A stretch of DNA of 64,000 nt from Muscardinus avellanarius (lineage: Eukaryota > Chordata > Mammalia > Rodentia > Gliridae): NCBI GenBank assembly GCA_963383645.1, contig OY726560.1:154418488-154482487 (forward strand). The letters are read 5' to 3'. Positions 44,370-56,052 of the stretch are shown here, one piece after another. A program made the translations under genes and the position numbers. Under the pieces are notes generated by a model. The model was not told where the DNA came from. It searched no databases and saw only the letters and a program-made list of their open reading frames with translations. Numbering within the stretch: the stretch's first letter is position 1; every line of letters begins with the position of its first letter.

Positions 44370-44440
44370 TCTGGTTTGGATATAAAATGTCTCCCAGAAA
44401 AATTCATGTATTAGACAGTGTTGCCAGGTTTAAAGGTAGG
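44370..44440 (+). mobile_element. MaLR LTR 5' fragment
   Basis: GTTCTGGTTTGGATATAAAA, TGTCTCCCAGAAAAATTCAT resembles the start of a MaLR LTR in sense (TGGTTTGGATATGAAATGTC); truncated after about 60 bases. Confidence 0.45.
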
Positions 44441-45329
44441 ATAACGCCTAAAAAAAAATGGAAGACACCAGAACAATATTATATGTCCCTTAAACTAGAA
44501 AAATGTACAGGATTAAGTCACACCTAGCCCAGTCTGGAGGAAGTTCCCTGCACTGTGGAAAGCCAGCTTGGCTGGTGGTCTTCATGCTCATGCAGCGCTT
44601 CATTCCTTAGGTTGTATGACAGGTTTATAATTACTTATTGCATGTTAAATAACATTTTAGTACCTTATATAATGTATATTTTTTTAAGAAGGGGAAAAGG
44701 AAAGGGAAGAAAAGACAAGTAAAGGCACGAGAAGAGAAGGGGACACGTAAGCAGAGCCCCCTTCTCCAACTGCTGAGGTATCAGCCCCAGAGCCAGGCGC
44801 ATCCTCCACAGAGCTTAGGCGGTCACTGTGCCCACACCTCTGGGTCAGCGCCCTAGATCATTGGATCCTGGACAAATAGACTCTCACAGAGACTGTCACT
44901 TGCCAGCAGCAGACACAGATCTGCCCCATGGGGTGATGGAGAATAAATCTCATCATGGAGCCATTGATCTTTTTGAGTTCCAGAAAGGGAGCCGTGACTC
45001 CTTCCTTCTCTAGAGCAGTTCACCCAGGGGTTGCATAGCAGCTCCGACTCTTGCAGGCAACACAAGGATGCTTCTGCAGAGTCTGTCTGGGCCATCGGCT
45101 GCAGCTTTGTACCTCGGCCTGCATCACTTACTCCACACTATGTGAAGAAGGACTCTAATGTCAAAGGCTGACACCTGAATTCTATCAATTTCCCCATTTT
45201 ATTTCCCTACCACCCATACCCCATGGGCTGGGCGAGTGTCAAGGAGGTGGCAGGCACGGTGCCATCCTCCCTGGCCGGCGCCCTCAAGAGAACACAGTCG
45301 CTTCATCCTTTTCGAGGGGTGCCCTTCAG
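44441..45329. other. unique non-coding DNA
   Basis: No gene or recognised repeat; a purine-only stretch lies at 44684-44745. Confidence 0.45.
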
Positions 45330-45660
45330 CAGGTGGCCCAAGCTGTGAAATCAGTCACACAAATGACCCACCACATATAAAAAAAAGCCACCAATATATC
45401 AACAGTCCTTTAAACCAAGCAGCAGTTAAAATAACGACTCGCTCTGTGGCAGAGAACTCAGGTGGCGGCCCAGCCGGGGACCCCGGGAGGAGGCGAGGCC
45501 GGCCCTGATTTATGCCCCCACTTCATTCTCTATTCAAGGTATGAGACAGTCTAAGCCGCAGACACTAAGAAATGAAAAAGATTGCCATAACAAGCTGAGA
45601 AGTGGGTGCAGAGCTATCGAGAGGGCGTACTTATGTCCCTAACGTGCTCATTCTCATGAG
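45330..45660. promoter_or_regulatory. candidate conserved non-coding element
   Basis: Repeat-free block with TGAAATCAGTCACACAAATG, CACCACATATAAAAAAAAGC, CCAATATATCAACAG, AAAATAACGACTCGCTCTG and AGCTATCGAGAGGGCGTAC. A GC-rich, CpG-bearing centre (45465-45505) is flanked by AT-rich arms. Inferred regulatory DNA. Confidence 0.38.
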
Positions 45661-45839
45661 ACCTCCTCCATGTGTCTTCTGGGCATGGCGGGCGGGGGAT
45701 GTGGTGGCATGCGGCCGCCTTGCCGTCTCCGCACATCAGTGACAATCGGGCCTGCTTGAGTCAGAGGGCTCCCTGTCATGTGCATGCACAGAGGGTCCCC
45801 TGTCGGAGGTCGCAAAGGTGGATAATCCATAGCAATCCC

Positions 45840-45990
45840 AGAGCTGGTCTCTGCAGACCTGGGTTCAAGCCCCAGCCATGCCTTTGAGTTATGTGACACT
45901 GGGCAAGTCCTTTGCCCTTCCCAAGCCTCAGTTTCCCCATACGTGCAGGGGTGATGACCTTGTGATGAGAAGGGGCCTTGGTCTAAGGCT
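45840..45990 (+). mobile_element. MIR relic
   Basis: AGACCTGGGTTCAAGCCCCAG, TTATGTGACACTGGGCAAGTC, AGCCTCAGTTTCCCCATACG: a well-preserved MIR 5'/core. Confidence 0.8.
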
Positions 45991-46257
45991 GTGAAGGTGC
46001 CGGGGGAGCAAGGTGACAACCGCACTGGACTCAATGCCACGTTCCTCCCACGCTCTCCTCTACTCTTCTTGCAAACCTGTTCGCCTCGGGGAGGATGTGA
46101 GGGAGGCTGGGAGGAGGTTAGGGGGCAGAGGCTGAGAAGCAGAGGACAGGTGTGTGGCCAGGTCTAGACCATGAGAAGGGGCTGCTCCTGGGCCCAGGGA
46201 GGGCGGGTGCTGGACCCCTCCCAGCTGGACTCCAGGGTTCTCCGAGGACATGTGGCA

Positions 46258-46710
46258 GCTGTGAACTGAATCGTGTCCCTTCACAAAAGTTTAAGCCCTA
46301 ATCCCCAGCACCTGTGAGTGCGACCTTATTTGGAAATGGAGTCTTTCCAGAAGTCATCAAGTTACAAGTTGCCATGAGCTAATGTTGGAGTAGGTCAGCC
46401 CCAGTCCAAAACCTGGTGTCCTTATAAGAGAAAGGGAAGGGTGACTTGGACACAGAGGACAGATGTGCAGAAGGAAGACAGAGAGAGTGACCATGTGGAG
46501 GTAGGCAGGAACTGGAGTGATGCAGGTAGGAGCAAGGGGTGCTGGCTGACATCACATCCAGGAGAAGTGGGGATGGCTCCTCCCAGGCCTTCAGAGGAGC
46601 CCACCTCCCGACACCTTGATGTTGAATTCTGGCCTCCAGCAACAAGTTCCTGTCATTTCAAGCCACCCTATTTGTGGCCACTTGTTATGGGAAATGAAGG
46701 TGCTGCCTAA
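46258..46710 (+). mobile_element. MLT-type LTR, sense
   Basis: CTGTGAACTGAATCGTGTCC, TAAGCCCTAATCCCCAGCAC, CGACCTTATTTGGAAATGG, TGGTGTCCTTATAAGAG, CGACACCTTGATGTTGAATTC, CTTGTTATGGGAAAT. Close to full length; no internal retroviral sequence attached. Confidence 0.75.
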
Positions 46711-47689
46711 GTAGAAATTGGATGCCCTGGACCACAGGGCTTGACTGCAGGGTCCCCCTGAGCAGGGCCTGAGCAAGGTGAGGCCTTCCTTGTAACTAAC
46801 TAGAGAGTTGCCAGCCCTTGGGACTTACCTAAGGGTCAGAGGGAGACGACCCACCTCTTTGGGGCTGCCAGGCAGAACCGTGGCTCCTCGATGGTGACCA
46901 AATGGGGGGCAGTGCCCTGGAGGACAGCCCAGGGGAGTGTGTCCCACTCAGGCCCAAGTCCAGCTCCCCAGAGACAGCCACAGTGGAAGGGATGTCACCA
47001 GTGGCCAGCCTCTGGGATGAGGCAAGATGGGCTGGAATGAGAACCCGGAGAAGGATTCAACCCTGCCACCGTGTGGGATTGGGATAGGGCTTTTCTCTTT
47101 AAGGGAGCTTTCTACCAAAGTTTTACTTTAGGGTTTCTGGGCTTTCGGCATCTGGCCAGTGGCAGATACAGCCACCCTTCATTTCCACCTGTCTATTTTC
47201 CTTTGTGTTGTCCTCATCACCCAGAACCCTGCAGAAGGCAGAGTGCAAGTGCCCCAGACCTTTGAAAAACTATTCCCCTGGCCTTGTGGCCTTTGAGCCA
47301 GCCTACCCAGGGGAAAAGCAGGAGCTGATTCCTCTGCTGCAGGTGGGATGAGGTCGGAGGGCAATCGATCACTGCAAATCTCCCCAGCACCCCCATCTAT
47401 CCAACCTGCCGGCTTCTACCAGGCTCCCAACAAAGGGCAATTCTGTGCTGGGCTGCTCATCTGCACTGTTGCTGAACAGCTTCATGGGTCACAGGACACA
47501 CTGTTGTGGATGTCCCTGGCTTCATGTCCCCACTCAACTCCTCTGAGCAGGGCTGCACCGGCAGCCATCAGGCCTCAGAGGAGATCTCTGTGCACTTTTT
47601 GCCACTGTTGAGGGAAGACCCCTTCCCTGGAGTGTGGGCTTCACCTTGTCACTTGCCCTGGCATGAAGAGAACAGGAAAGAATACCAAC
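46711..47689. other. unique non-coding DNA
   Basis: No gene or recognised repeat. Confidence 0.5.
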
Positions 47690-48235
47690 GTGAACAGCGG
47701 TGACCGCCACCGATGGCTGGTCACAGTTCCCAACACTAATAATGGATCCTGCTCATATCCTGACCCGCGGGACATCATGCAGGGTGAGCTTTGCCTTAAT
47801 CTCCCCCCATACCCTAGCCACGCTCCAATCACGAGAAAATATCAGAGAGAAGTTGAAGGACCGTCTACAAACAGCGGACCAGCGCTCTCCCAGACTAGCA
47901 AGGTTATGAACAACAAGGAAAGACTGGCAAGCTGAGCCAGATCGGCAGATCTGGAGGAGATACGGTGCTTGTCATATCCTGGTTGGGTCCTGGAACAGAG
48001 AAGGACATTAGTTGAAGAACTGGAGAAATCTGAACAAGGTCTGTGGCTCAGTTAATAGTAACACCAATGTTAATTTTTATGTTTAGATAATTGGACTATG
48101 TAAGGTGTTATCGGTGGGAGGGGTAGCCAAGTGAAGGGCAATGGAATATCTCTCTAATGTCTTTGCAGCTCTTCTGTGAATCTAGCATTATTCCAAAATT
48201 AAAAGTTTTTCTAAAAGTATTAAGGGAAAATAAAT
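47690..48235 (+). mobile_element. ancient L1 3'-end relic
   Basis: GAACAACAAGGAAAGACTGG, CCTGGAACAGAGAAGGACAT, TATGTTTAGATAATTGGACT, GCAGCTCTTCTGTGAATC, TCCAAAATTAAAAGTTTTTC. This is the 3' terminal pattern of old L1ME-like elements. Confidence 0.6.
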
Positions 48236-48554
48236 AGGATGAGGAACAGTCCCTCTCAAACTCTGTCTGATCTACGAGGAAGCATCATAAGAGGAGAGAA
48301 GCCGGGCTACTACCTGGAGGGGAATTTACTGCCAGCAAACAGTTCTGTTTTACTCTCTGTGCTGTGATTTACAGCCAAGGACCCAGACCCTACCATCGAT
48401 CCCCACGCTGAGCCCCCAGGGCTGGCGCAGGGTCTCTGGGCAAAATCAATGCCTGGAGGTGACCCTGTGCATTTCACTCTGTCACAGAAATCCAGATTTA
48501 TGTTCTGGGCAAGAACGATCCCAGAATCTACAGTTGAAAGGAGTTGAGTGAAGA

Positions 48555-48700
48555 GCCCAGAGGCCTGGGTTCCAGGCCCAGATCTGCCGTCACATCTGTG
48601 TGATTTAGGGCTACTTACTTCCCTTCTCTGGTCTAAGTTCTGGGAAATGGCCTCTATGGCCACTTCCAGCTCAAACCAGCAGGATTCTCTGCAGACAAAA
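48555..48700 (+). mobile_element. MIR relic
   Basis: AGGCCTGGGTTCCAGGCCCAG, TGTGTGATTTAGGGCTACTT, GGGAAATGGCCTCTATGGCC. MIR-like order; moderate divergence. Confidence 0.55.
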
Positions 48701-50505
48701 GTATGTGGCCATGGGCAGACGACTCAGAGTATGAGAGAAATTTGCAGGTAGGAATTGAAGCTCAGAAATGGCAAAACCAGAATTCATCACAGTAGAGTAA
48801 TTTCTGTGAAAAGCAACCTGCATTTTTGTGGTTGAACACAGCACAGCGTCTACAGCCCGGTCGGGTCTGGAGTGGTGACGGGATGCTGTTCTCTCTGCAC
48901 AGGTGTTCAGAAGCCCAGGCTCCTTCCGTCTTGTGGCTCTTCCCTGCTCTTGGTCCTGAGAACCCCTTTTTATTTACTCAGCCAATGTGATGAAACTGTG
49001 AGGCCCATGTCTGGGGGATTTGTAACGGGACAGGTCTGGAAATGTTTAGCTTAATTCCTTTCACATCCCACCGGCCAGACATAAGCACAAGGGAGCCTGA
49101 AAATGGAGAGGAGGTGGGAGCCTGGGGAGCACCAGGGATCCCTGCTACAGGCAGCAGAAAGCATGCAGGAACTTGTCTATAGTTTGACCACTCCCACCAG
49201 TAATCTCCAGCCATCCTACAAATTTCCATCCTTGTAGCTCTCTGCCCAGCTGTCCAGTCCTGAGCGAGCATCCACTGGTCCTGCCTGTTCCCAGACCCGC
49301 CCTTTGGCCTGGGGAGGACAGGATCCTACAGAGACAGATCTCAGGTAGCACACACTGGAGAGGAGAAATACCTCCCCCCCCAAAAAGGGAGGCTGGTGTG
49401 GGGAGGCCCAAAGACCCCAATGTACATGAAAAGCAAAGTCAACCTGTTTTATAAGTGCCTATTTTCAAAAGCTTCTACTATGCTCTCTTAAGGTTTGCAT
49501 GTTAAAATCGGGTCATTTGTATGGGAGGATTTTTGTACAGAGTAACAAAAAGTTAAGAGACTCACAATGGGCAGAAAGAAGAGAAAGCCCGGGTTATACA
49601 TATTTCTAAAGTCTACACTGAGCACTGGCAGAGGGTGAGGACAGGGAAGATCGGAAGGAAGGGAGGCGGGAAGGGCGGCTGAGCTCACAGGACTGCAACA
49701 TGGACTGCGACTCCAAACACTCACATGAGCCGGCCTGATTTTTCAATTCTGAAATGTGAGGGAAAGCTGGCCGGTCCAGGAGAGAACAGCAGGAACATGA
49801 CTGCAGAGTGTTCTCACACAACTTACCCAAAGCGACGCCTCTCCCCGCCGCCGCACACCCTCTCTCCCTCCCTCCAGCCTCTGACGTGTCCTGGCCACAG
49901 TGCAAAGGGCAGAGTCCACGGCCAGCATCCCGTGCGAGTTCTGGGGGACGTTACTGATACCCAGAGGAAAAGGCCACAGTGGGACAGAGAATTCAGGGAG
50001 GACGGCAGACCTGGGAGACAAAGACGCACTTGCACAGTATTGCCCTCCAGCTTTCCTGCTGCCCTAAAAGCTGGCTCCGCTCCTTCATTCCCATCTTAGA
50101 TGACGCCTTCAGCTGCCCAGACACCCAGGTCAGAATCCTGGGAGTCGGCCTTGGGTCCCTGGTTCTCCTCCAAGCCCTCACCTGAGCCTTCCCTGGGTCT
50201 GCGAATTCCATGCTGTGCCCCGTCTCCACGTGCTTCTCTGCCCACTGTTACCCCCAGTTGGAGCCTCTTTCATTTCTCAGGGTCCCCACCAACTCCACTC
50301 GCAGGTCAGCCCCAGCTACCTGGCCCTCCAGCTCCAGCCGCCACGCCCTCCTCCTGAGAGGCCGCTGTCATTGGTTCCTCTCTGGGTGTCCTGCTCAGAT
50401 TGATCAGCCCCTCAGCCAAACACGCACATGCACTATAGATGAGGTATGTGTATGCGTGTGGTGGATATATGTACTTACACAGTGTGTGTATTCTATCATC
50501 GATCT
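48701..50505. other. unique non-coding DNA
   Basis: No gene. The part at 50030-50400 has the feel of a very old CR1/L2-type LINE (TCCATCTTAGATGACG, TCACCTGAGCC), but I cannot support it. The rest is unrecognised. Confidence 0.4.
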
Positions 50506-50546
50506 ACCTACCTACCAACCGACCTACCTACCTAATCTATCTATAT
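50506..50546. repeat. (CTAC)n / (CTAT)n microsatellite
   Basis: CTACCTACCTACCAACCGAC then CTACCTACCTAATCTATCTAT: imperfect tetranucleotide repeat. Confidence 0.85.
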
Positions 50547-50944
50547 GGCGTATCATCTGCATATGTGACCCTTCCTCGGCCCTTGCTCTTAGGCCATTTT
50601 CTTTTCCTTCCCCCTCCTGCCAGCTTGCATCTCCCTCCCTCTGCCCCCACGGCACCTTGAAGTTCCCGGATGAGGTCACCTGGCTGGCCTGCCCCTGTTT
50701 GAGTGGCTTTTCTGCAGACCAGCAACCTCCTGCAGGCAAAGGAGAGTGTCTTCCCCGTCGCTGCCATCATCAGTGCCAAGGGGAGGCATGGACGTTTGCG
50801 GGGCTCCGTGCGGGAGCAGGACCTGCCCCTCCTCACCATCTTGGGAGTTCCGGGGACTGAAGCCCTCTTGTCCATGGCGCCTCTGCTCCCGGCCTGGCAC
50901 AACACCTTCTTTACCCTCACGGCCCTCAGAAAGGATGACATGTT
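50547..50944. other. unique non-coding DNA
   Basis: No gene or recognised repeat. A 216-codon + strand frame (50210-50860) crosses the microsatellite and shows no domain. Confidence 0.45.
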
Positions 50945-50995
50945 CCTAACCCCATTTTACAGAGGAGAAAACTGAGGCTCAGGGGGCTTCAATCC
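50945..50995 (-). mobile_element. MIR fragment
   Basis: CCCCATTTTACAGAGGAGAA, AACTGAGGCTCAGGGGGC is the reverse complement of the MIR core. Confidence 0.6.
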
Positions 50996-51154
50996 AGTGT
51001 GCCTACACAACAGAAGGGGGAACATATACATTTCAATTTTGATCTGTTTCACTCTGTTCTTTGTTCTCCCAGAGGGAGGAGAAAAATGAAACAAACACAA
51101 TAAAACCGGTGGCTGCTCCGTTAATGACTTGTGTTGACAAAGCTGGTTGCTGGT

Positions 51155-51188
51155 GAGTGTGTGTGTGTTTGTGAGTGTGTGTGAGTGT

Positions 51189-51240
<52 letters not shown>
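51155..51240. repeat. (GT)n microsatellite
   Basis: GT run with several GA interruptions in the first half and a pure run in the second half. No SINE adjoins it. Confidence 0.95.
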
Positions 51241-52484
51241 TGGCATGCCCAGTCACGCTCCATCTGGGGCGTGGACATCTCACTTTGCAGTCAGCAGTGT
51301 GTGGATTACCTCTGGAGCCCAAAGATGGAGGTCAGCCCCATCAGTCACTGGTCTCAGAACCCAGGGAGCCTGGGTTCCAGGCCCAGAGATGGCCTGGGAC
51401 CTGCATGCTGCAGGGCCTTCCGGACCAACACTGCAGGGGAGGCTCCTGTCCCTATACCATCCCCATCACTGTTTGTGTCTGGGCTCAGACCCCTGCTGCC
51501 AGGGCCCCCGGCCTTGCTGACCTTGCACAAGAGTCAAAGGCCAAGGTACCTTCCCACTCCCCACTTATCAGAGGCCCTGCCTCCAGCCCAGAAAGCCAAC
51601 CATCAAGGCCACCAGGGCCTCTGCTACTGGCAAGATGTCCACTGGGGGGAGCCTGTGAGCCACCAACAGAGGATGCTGTGGCCAGACTGAGGTCCTTCAG
51701 CAAGTTTGTAGCAGCTGAGGAAATTAGGAGCCTCAGCTTGAACTGTTCTGTGGCTGTCTTGTGTCACACAGAAGCTGAGAAGTTATTATCCTTCACACCC
51801 ATTGTGGTTCCCATGAGCCCCTTGTGTGTTTGAGCTGGAGCCAGGAAGCACTCACCAGCTCACCTTCCCCCAGCTGGAGGAGAAGGGTGCAGCCCAGCTC
51901 AGCTGGGTCAGCTCAGTGACCCAGAGCAGGCCTCCTGCCCAACTCGGGTCCCTTTTCTTGTGCCAGTCTGGATTCTTGGGTAGACACAACAGAGCTGGCT
52001 CTGACAGAGCTGGTGGGCAGCTCATAGAATTCCCAAGGAGCAGTGAGTGAGCAGAGACCTGGACAAACTGAGCAAGAAGAGATGGGAGGCTGACAGCCCC
52101 AGCCCAGTGCCACCTCTGTCCCCCTCCCTGACTAATGCTGTCCCTGCTGAGGGATTCCAGCTCTGGCCGCCACCCTGGATTGTCCCGTGTTTCTCTTCCC
52201 TAGGGCTCCTGTCCTGGATGTGGTCACCTGGACACAATCCACCTGTCCAAGGTTGGAAGAGGCTCTTTTAAATTTCTCAGTAAAGAAAAGGAACTGTCCC
52301 CAATGGGAGGGGTTTGCATGTCATTAGCTAAAAGTGGCTCATCTTTGCCGCACTTCTGATTTGTATGGCAAGGTCTGTCTGGCTGGGTGAACTTCTGCCC
52401 TCGTACCTAGAACTGTTCCAGATGGTCGCAGCAGCAGCAATAGCAGCACCCAGCACTCACGTAGCGCACACCAGGTGCCAGGCA
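51241..52484. other. unique non-coding DNA
   Basis: No gene. A 212-codon frame starting inside the GT repeat (51195-51833) has a poly-Cys/Val start and no domain. Confidence 0.45.
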
Positions 52485-52580
52485 GCACCTGCACCAGCCC
52501 ACTTGCTCCTCATGAAAGTCTGAGATAGATTCTATTTTCAGCCTCATTTTATAGATGAGGAATCGGAGGCATAGGGGTAC
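52485..52580 (-). mobile_element. MIR fragment
   Basis: TGCTCCTCATGAAAGTCTGA, CAGCCTCATTTTATAGATGA, GGAATCGGAGGC: reverse-oriented MIR. Confidence 0.65.
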
Positions 52581-52582
52581 AT

Positions 52583-52940
52583 GAGTCTGCTTCCTGTTGC
52601 TAAATAAAATACCCGAGGCTGGGTAATATATGAAAGAAAGAGGTTTCTGAGCCCCCAGTTTTGGAGGTTTCAGGACATGGCACTAGCTCTTTCTGGGTTC
52701 AGCCTTTGGTGAGGACCTCACGGTGGAAAGTGTATGAAAGAAAGACTTGAATCTCACAACTATACAACTCTGTTAATCCCTTCCCAGGGCACGCCCCCAA
52801 TGACCTAATAGTCTCTCATTAGGCCCCACCTCTTAAAGGCCCCACCACCTCTTGGCATCACCACAGTGAAAACCAACATGTCAGCTTCCAGCATATCAAC
52901 TGTTTAGTGAGGATCATACTCAAACCAGATCCAAACCATA
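52583..52940 (-). mobile_element. solo MaLR-type LTR
   Basis: The + strand reads GAGTCTGCTTCCTGTTGCTA, AATACCCGAGGCTGGGTAAT, GGCACTAGCTCTTTCTGG, CATTAGGCCCCACCTCTTAA, TCAAACCAGATCCAAACCAT. Reverse complement of a MaLR LTR. Confidence 0.75.
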
Positions 52941-54279
52941 GAAGAGAGTTTAAATAATTTAGCTAGAAAGAGGTGAAGGGGGAGGGAATTGGTAACAAAT
53001 TATAGAAATGACCCCTAAAAGTATAGTTTTGTGGAGGGGGAATTGGAACTCAAGCAGTCTGGTTCCCCTATCCCTATGTTACACTGCTGCGATGGATATT
53101 TGGTTTAGGAATCTTCACAGTACCTTGCTGCCCCCGAACCAGGCAAATGACAAGCATAAACACTGGCTTGGAGTTTGTTTATATAAACCTTCCTGTTACT
53201 AAAGCTTAAGGGCAGCACCACTTTTCTGTCTGTAGAGTTCATCCTCACAAGAGAATATTCTTATTTTGCCGGATAGAAGGGAAACCAGCGAATGTTACAG
53301 AAATGCTACAAAACCCACAGCTCATAGGGATGGGTATGAAATATTTCTTCATAAGACATCACATCAAGAAGTCCAGAAAGTGAGGAAAAACACATTACTT
53401 TAAAAATGTTTGCCAGGGACTTTCAGAAGGTGGAGAGTTGCTGTCTTTGCATGGAAACTGACCACCAGAGGGCAGACCGTGCCTCAAGGAGACCCTGTCA
53501 AGTTCTGACTTGGGAAATAAAGTCTCCAAGTGGGGTTTTTCTAGAGCAGGCTATTTGCAACACCGCCAGGAGGTGTGGCTCTAGGGACAAGAATTGTATT
53601 TTTATCTGCTGCTCATTTTTAGCAAACTGGCAGAAGTCTCTCTTTGGCGCACAAAGGAAGTGGCTGCCTCCTGCACGGCATGAGTCACTGTGTTTGGGAG
53701 AGGTGGTCTCTCGTGGTGGACCCACGCTCCAATGTCCTGCTGCCAGCCCTGTGCCCCAGGGGAAGGCTATTTTTGTCCTCCCCTGGATCCCAGGTGTAGC
53801 TGTATGTTTGCCTCTAGGAAGGGCCCAATGCCTCTTTCTGCTCCTTAGCATGACTGGAGGGCTTTGACGTCCTGATGGAGCCTCTCTGGGGAGATGGCCA
53901 CCTCCTCACTGCAGCAGATGCGTCCGGCCAATGGCGGGCAGGCTCCGCAGCATCCCCGAAGAAGCTTCCTGGAGCTAGGCTGAGCCCTCGGCCCCCTCAT
54001 CTGGGGAGGAAGGGGGAGGCCCCAGGTGGGGCCTGACCCGGAGGCTCTAGGTGCCTTGGGGGTACTCCAGGAAGCCTTCTGAGCTGTCCTGGGCAGTTCC
54101 CATCCAGAATCTGTTCCCCCGGAGGAATAGGGTCTCATGCGGAGGAGGAGCTGCCTCCCACACTGCCCTGCTGTCTGCGGCCCAGTCCTCCCCAGTCTCC
54201 AGTGACTCAGCTGTCATCAGACCAGAGCACAGCAAGGCATGTGCGGGATGTGATTTCTGCAGGTGCACCTGAAGATTCC
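52941..54279. other. unique non-coding DNA
   Basis: No gene. The 53000-53420 part is AT-richer and repeat-free. A CTCF-like motif lies at 53462. A 153-codon frame (53406-53867) shows no domain. Confidence 0.4.
53462..53475 (+). promoter_or_regulatory. CTCF-like motif
   Basis: CCACCAGAGGGCAG matches the CTCF core consensus (CCASYAGRGGGCAG) at every informative position. It lies in unique DNA. Orientation is opposite to the motif at 41235, so the two point away from each other. Confidence 0.55.
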
Positions 54280-54400
54280 TGTCATCCGCTAGAGGAGTCA
54301 CCTCCTCCAGGAAGCCAGCCCTGACTCCCTTGCCCTTTGCCCCTTATTACTTGCCTCTGTCACAGCTCGACAGGCTCAGCTGTGGAGATCTGATCATGAG
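54280..54400 (+). mobile_element. L2 fragment
   Basis: GAGTCACCTCCTCCAGGAAG, CCAGCCCTGACTCCCTTG, CCCCTTATTACTTGCCTCTG: the central block of the L2 3' region. Confidence 0.6.
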
Positions 54401-55360
54401 ACCCCTCCCTAAGCTGTTTCTTGAGCTTAGCAAGCTTGCCCAAGTCATCTGAGTCTCCAAGGCCCAACTCGAACTCAGAATGGATAATCAGGAATAAGAG
54501 TTGAATGGGAGAATTAGGACAGCGTGCCCTTCACCCCATGACTATTGTGGGCATGTGTATACAAGCACGTGTGCATGCACGCACATGTGCACACGCTCAC
54601 ATAACACACACTACTATGCATAGCTTTTCTCCATACAAACAGCATTGTACCATGTGTCTCCACTACTTGTTTTCTTGTTTCAACCTCTGGTATAAATCCT
54701 GGCCCTTCAGCCTCCCATGGGACAGGAGGAAGAAGTCACTAATTACGCTCCTGCGTCAGTCACCCCTGTGGCCCCCGCCTTGTGCACAGCTGCAGGTGAT
54801 TCCTACCCTCACTTCACCTTTACGGCCCAATCTCAAGGACTCTTCCCTGTTCTGTCAGCCCTTCTCTTCATGCCTGGGAAGTTTCAGATAATCCACTAGT
54901 GTCCGCTCCTCCCTGAAGTCTCCAGATTCCTCAGGACCAGATGTAGGCAGAAGGTCTAAGCTGTATCTTAGGACATGCCTGAGGACCCTTGAACATCCTG
55001 GCCAGGAAAGACAGGCTGTCTTCCTTCTGCAGGAGGTTTGGAAATGGACCACCAAGATTCCTGGGATCCTCCATCCTACTGCAGAAAGACCACAAATACT
55101 GTCTCATAGTTTTGCCAACAATGAGGCCCTGATTCAGAGACTCAGACACCTGCAAAGTGTTAGCACCAGACAAGAGAGTATATTTTTACACGACCTTCCA
55201 CAGGCTACGAGGAGGAGCTGGATTCTAAGGAAACATCAGGGAAGAGACCCTGACCCAGAGCATGTGCCGTACGGTCCTGTGTCCCACAGCAGTGAGATAC
55301 GTTCTGAGAACTGCATCATTAGACAGTTTCATGGTTGTGCCAACATCATAGGCTGCACTA
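54401..55360. other. unique non-coding DNA
   Basis: No gene. At 54550-54605 there is a run of alternating purine-pyrimidine (GTGCATGCACGCACATGTGC), which can adopt Z-DNA. Confidence 0.4.
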
Positions 55361-55387
55361 ACACACACACACACACACACACACACA
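55361..55387. repeat. (AC)n microsatellite
   Basis: About 13 AC units in unique DNA. Confidence 0.95.
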
Positions 55388-55482
55388 GATGTTATAGGTC
55401 AGTCACTCAGTGTGGCCTCTTGATAATCAAGAGATGTGGTAACACTGCTGCGAGCATCATGCCGCCCATGGTTTATAGCACA

Positions 55483-55690
55483 TTCTTTCTTTTGATACTA
55501 GGGATTGAATCCAGGGGCATTCTTCCTTCGAAATACAGCCTCAGCTCTATTTTGTTTTTTATTTGTAAACAGGGTCCTGCTAATTTGATGTGAGTCCCAC
55601 TGAGTTGCTGAGGCTGGCTTTGAATCGGTGATCCTCTTGACTTAGCCTCCCAAGTACTGGGATCACAGGAGTGCAGCACTACAACTGGCT
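55483..55690 (-). mobile_element. older dimeric B1/ID-type SINE
   Basis: TACTAGGGATTGAATCCAGG, TGTAAACAGGGTCCTGCTAA, AGTACTGGGATCACAGGAG on the + strand. Diverged reverse-oriented copy. Confidence 0.88.
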
Positions 55691-55831
55691 AAGCAAACTC
55701 CGCTTTAATAAGTAGGAGAGTGCACTCCAAAAGAATGATAAAAAACACAGAATAATAATAAATGCATAAACAGTAAAACAGCCATTCACCATCATTATCA
55801 AGTATTACAGATGACACACAGCCGTCAGTGC

Positions 55832-55834
<3 letters not shown>

Positions 55835-55883
<49 letters not shown>

Positions 55884-56052
55884 GGGAATGGAACCCAGGG
55901 GCTTTCTACTTCTAGGCTGCACTCCCAGACCTAGTTTGTATTTTATTTGGAAACAGGGTCTTACTAAGCTGCTGAGCACCTCACTAAGTAGCTGAGCTGG
56001 CTTTGAGCCTGCGCGGTCCTCCTGTCTCAGCCTCCCAAGTACTGGGATTACC
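55835..56052 (-). mobile_element. dimeric B1/ID-type SINE with (GT)n tail, 5'-truncated
   Basis: (GT)n at about 55837-55879 is the expanded tail. The body reads TACTGGGAATGGAACCCAGG, TAGGCTGCACTCCCAGACC, CTTACTAAGCTGCTGAGC and stops at GTACTGGGATTACCC, lacking the first 25 or so bases of the left half. Confidence 0.88.

Noticed and set aside
50210..50860. 216-codon plus-strand open frame
   Set aside because: Crosses a CTAC/CTAT microsatellite, shows no domain, and neighbouring frames are equally open.
51195..51833. 212-codon plus-strand open frame
   Set aside because: Starts inside the (GT)n repeat and shows no recognisable domain afterwards.
16343..52940. Full-length endogenous retroviruses
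   Set aside because: All LTR-type segments are solo or partial; I saw no paired LTRs, primer-binding site or gag/pol-like frames between them.
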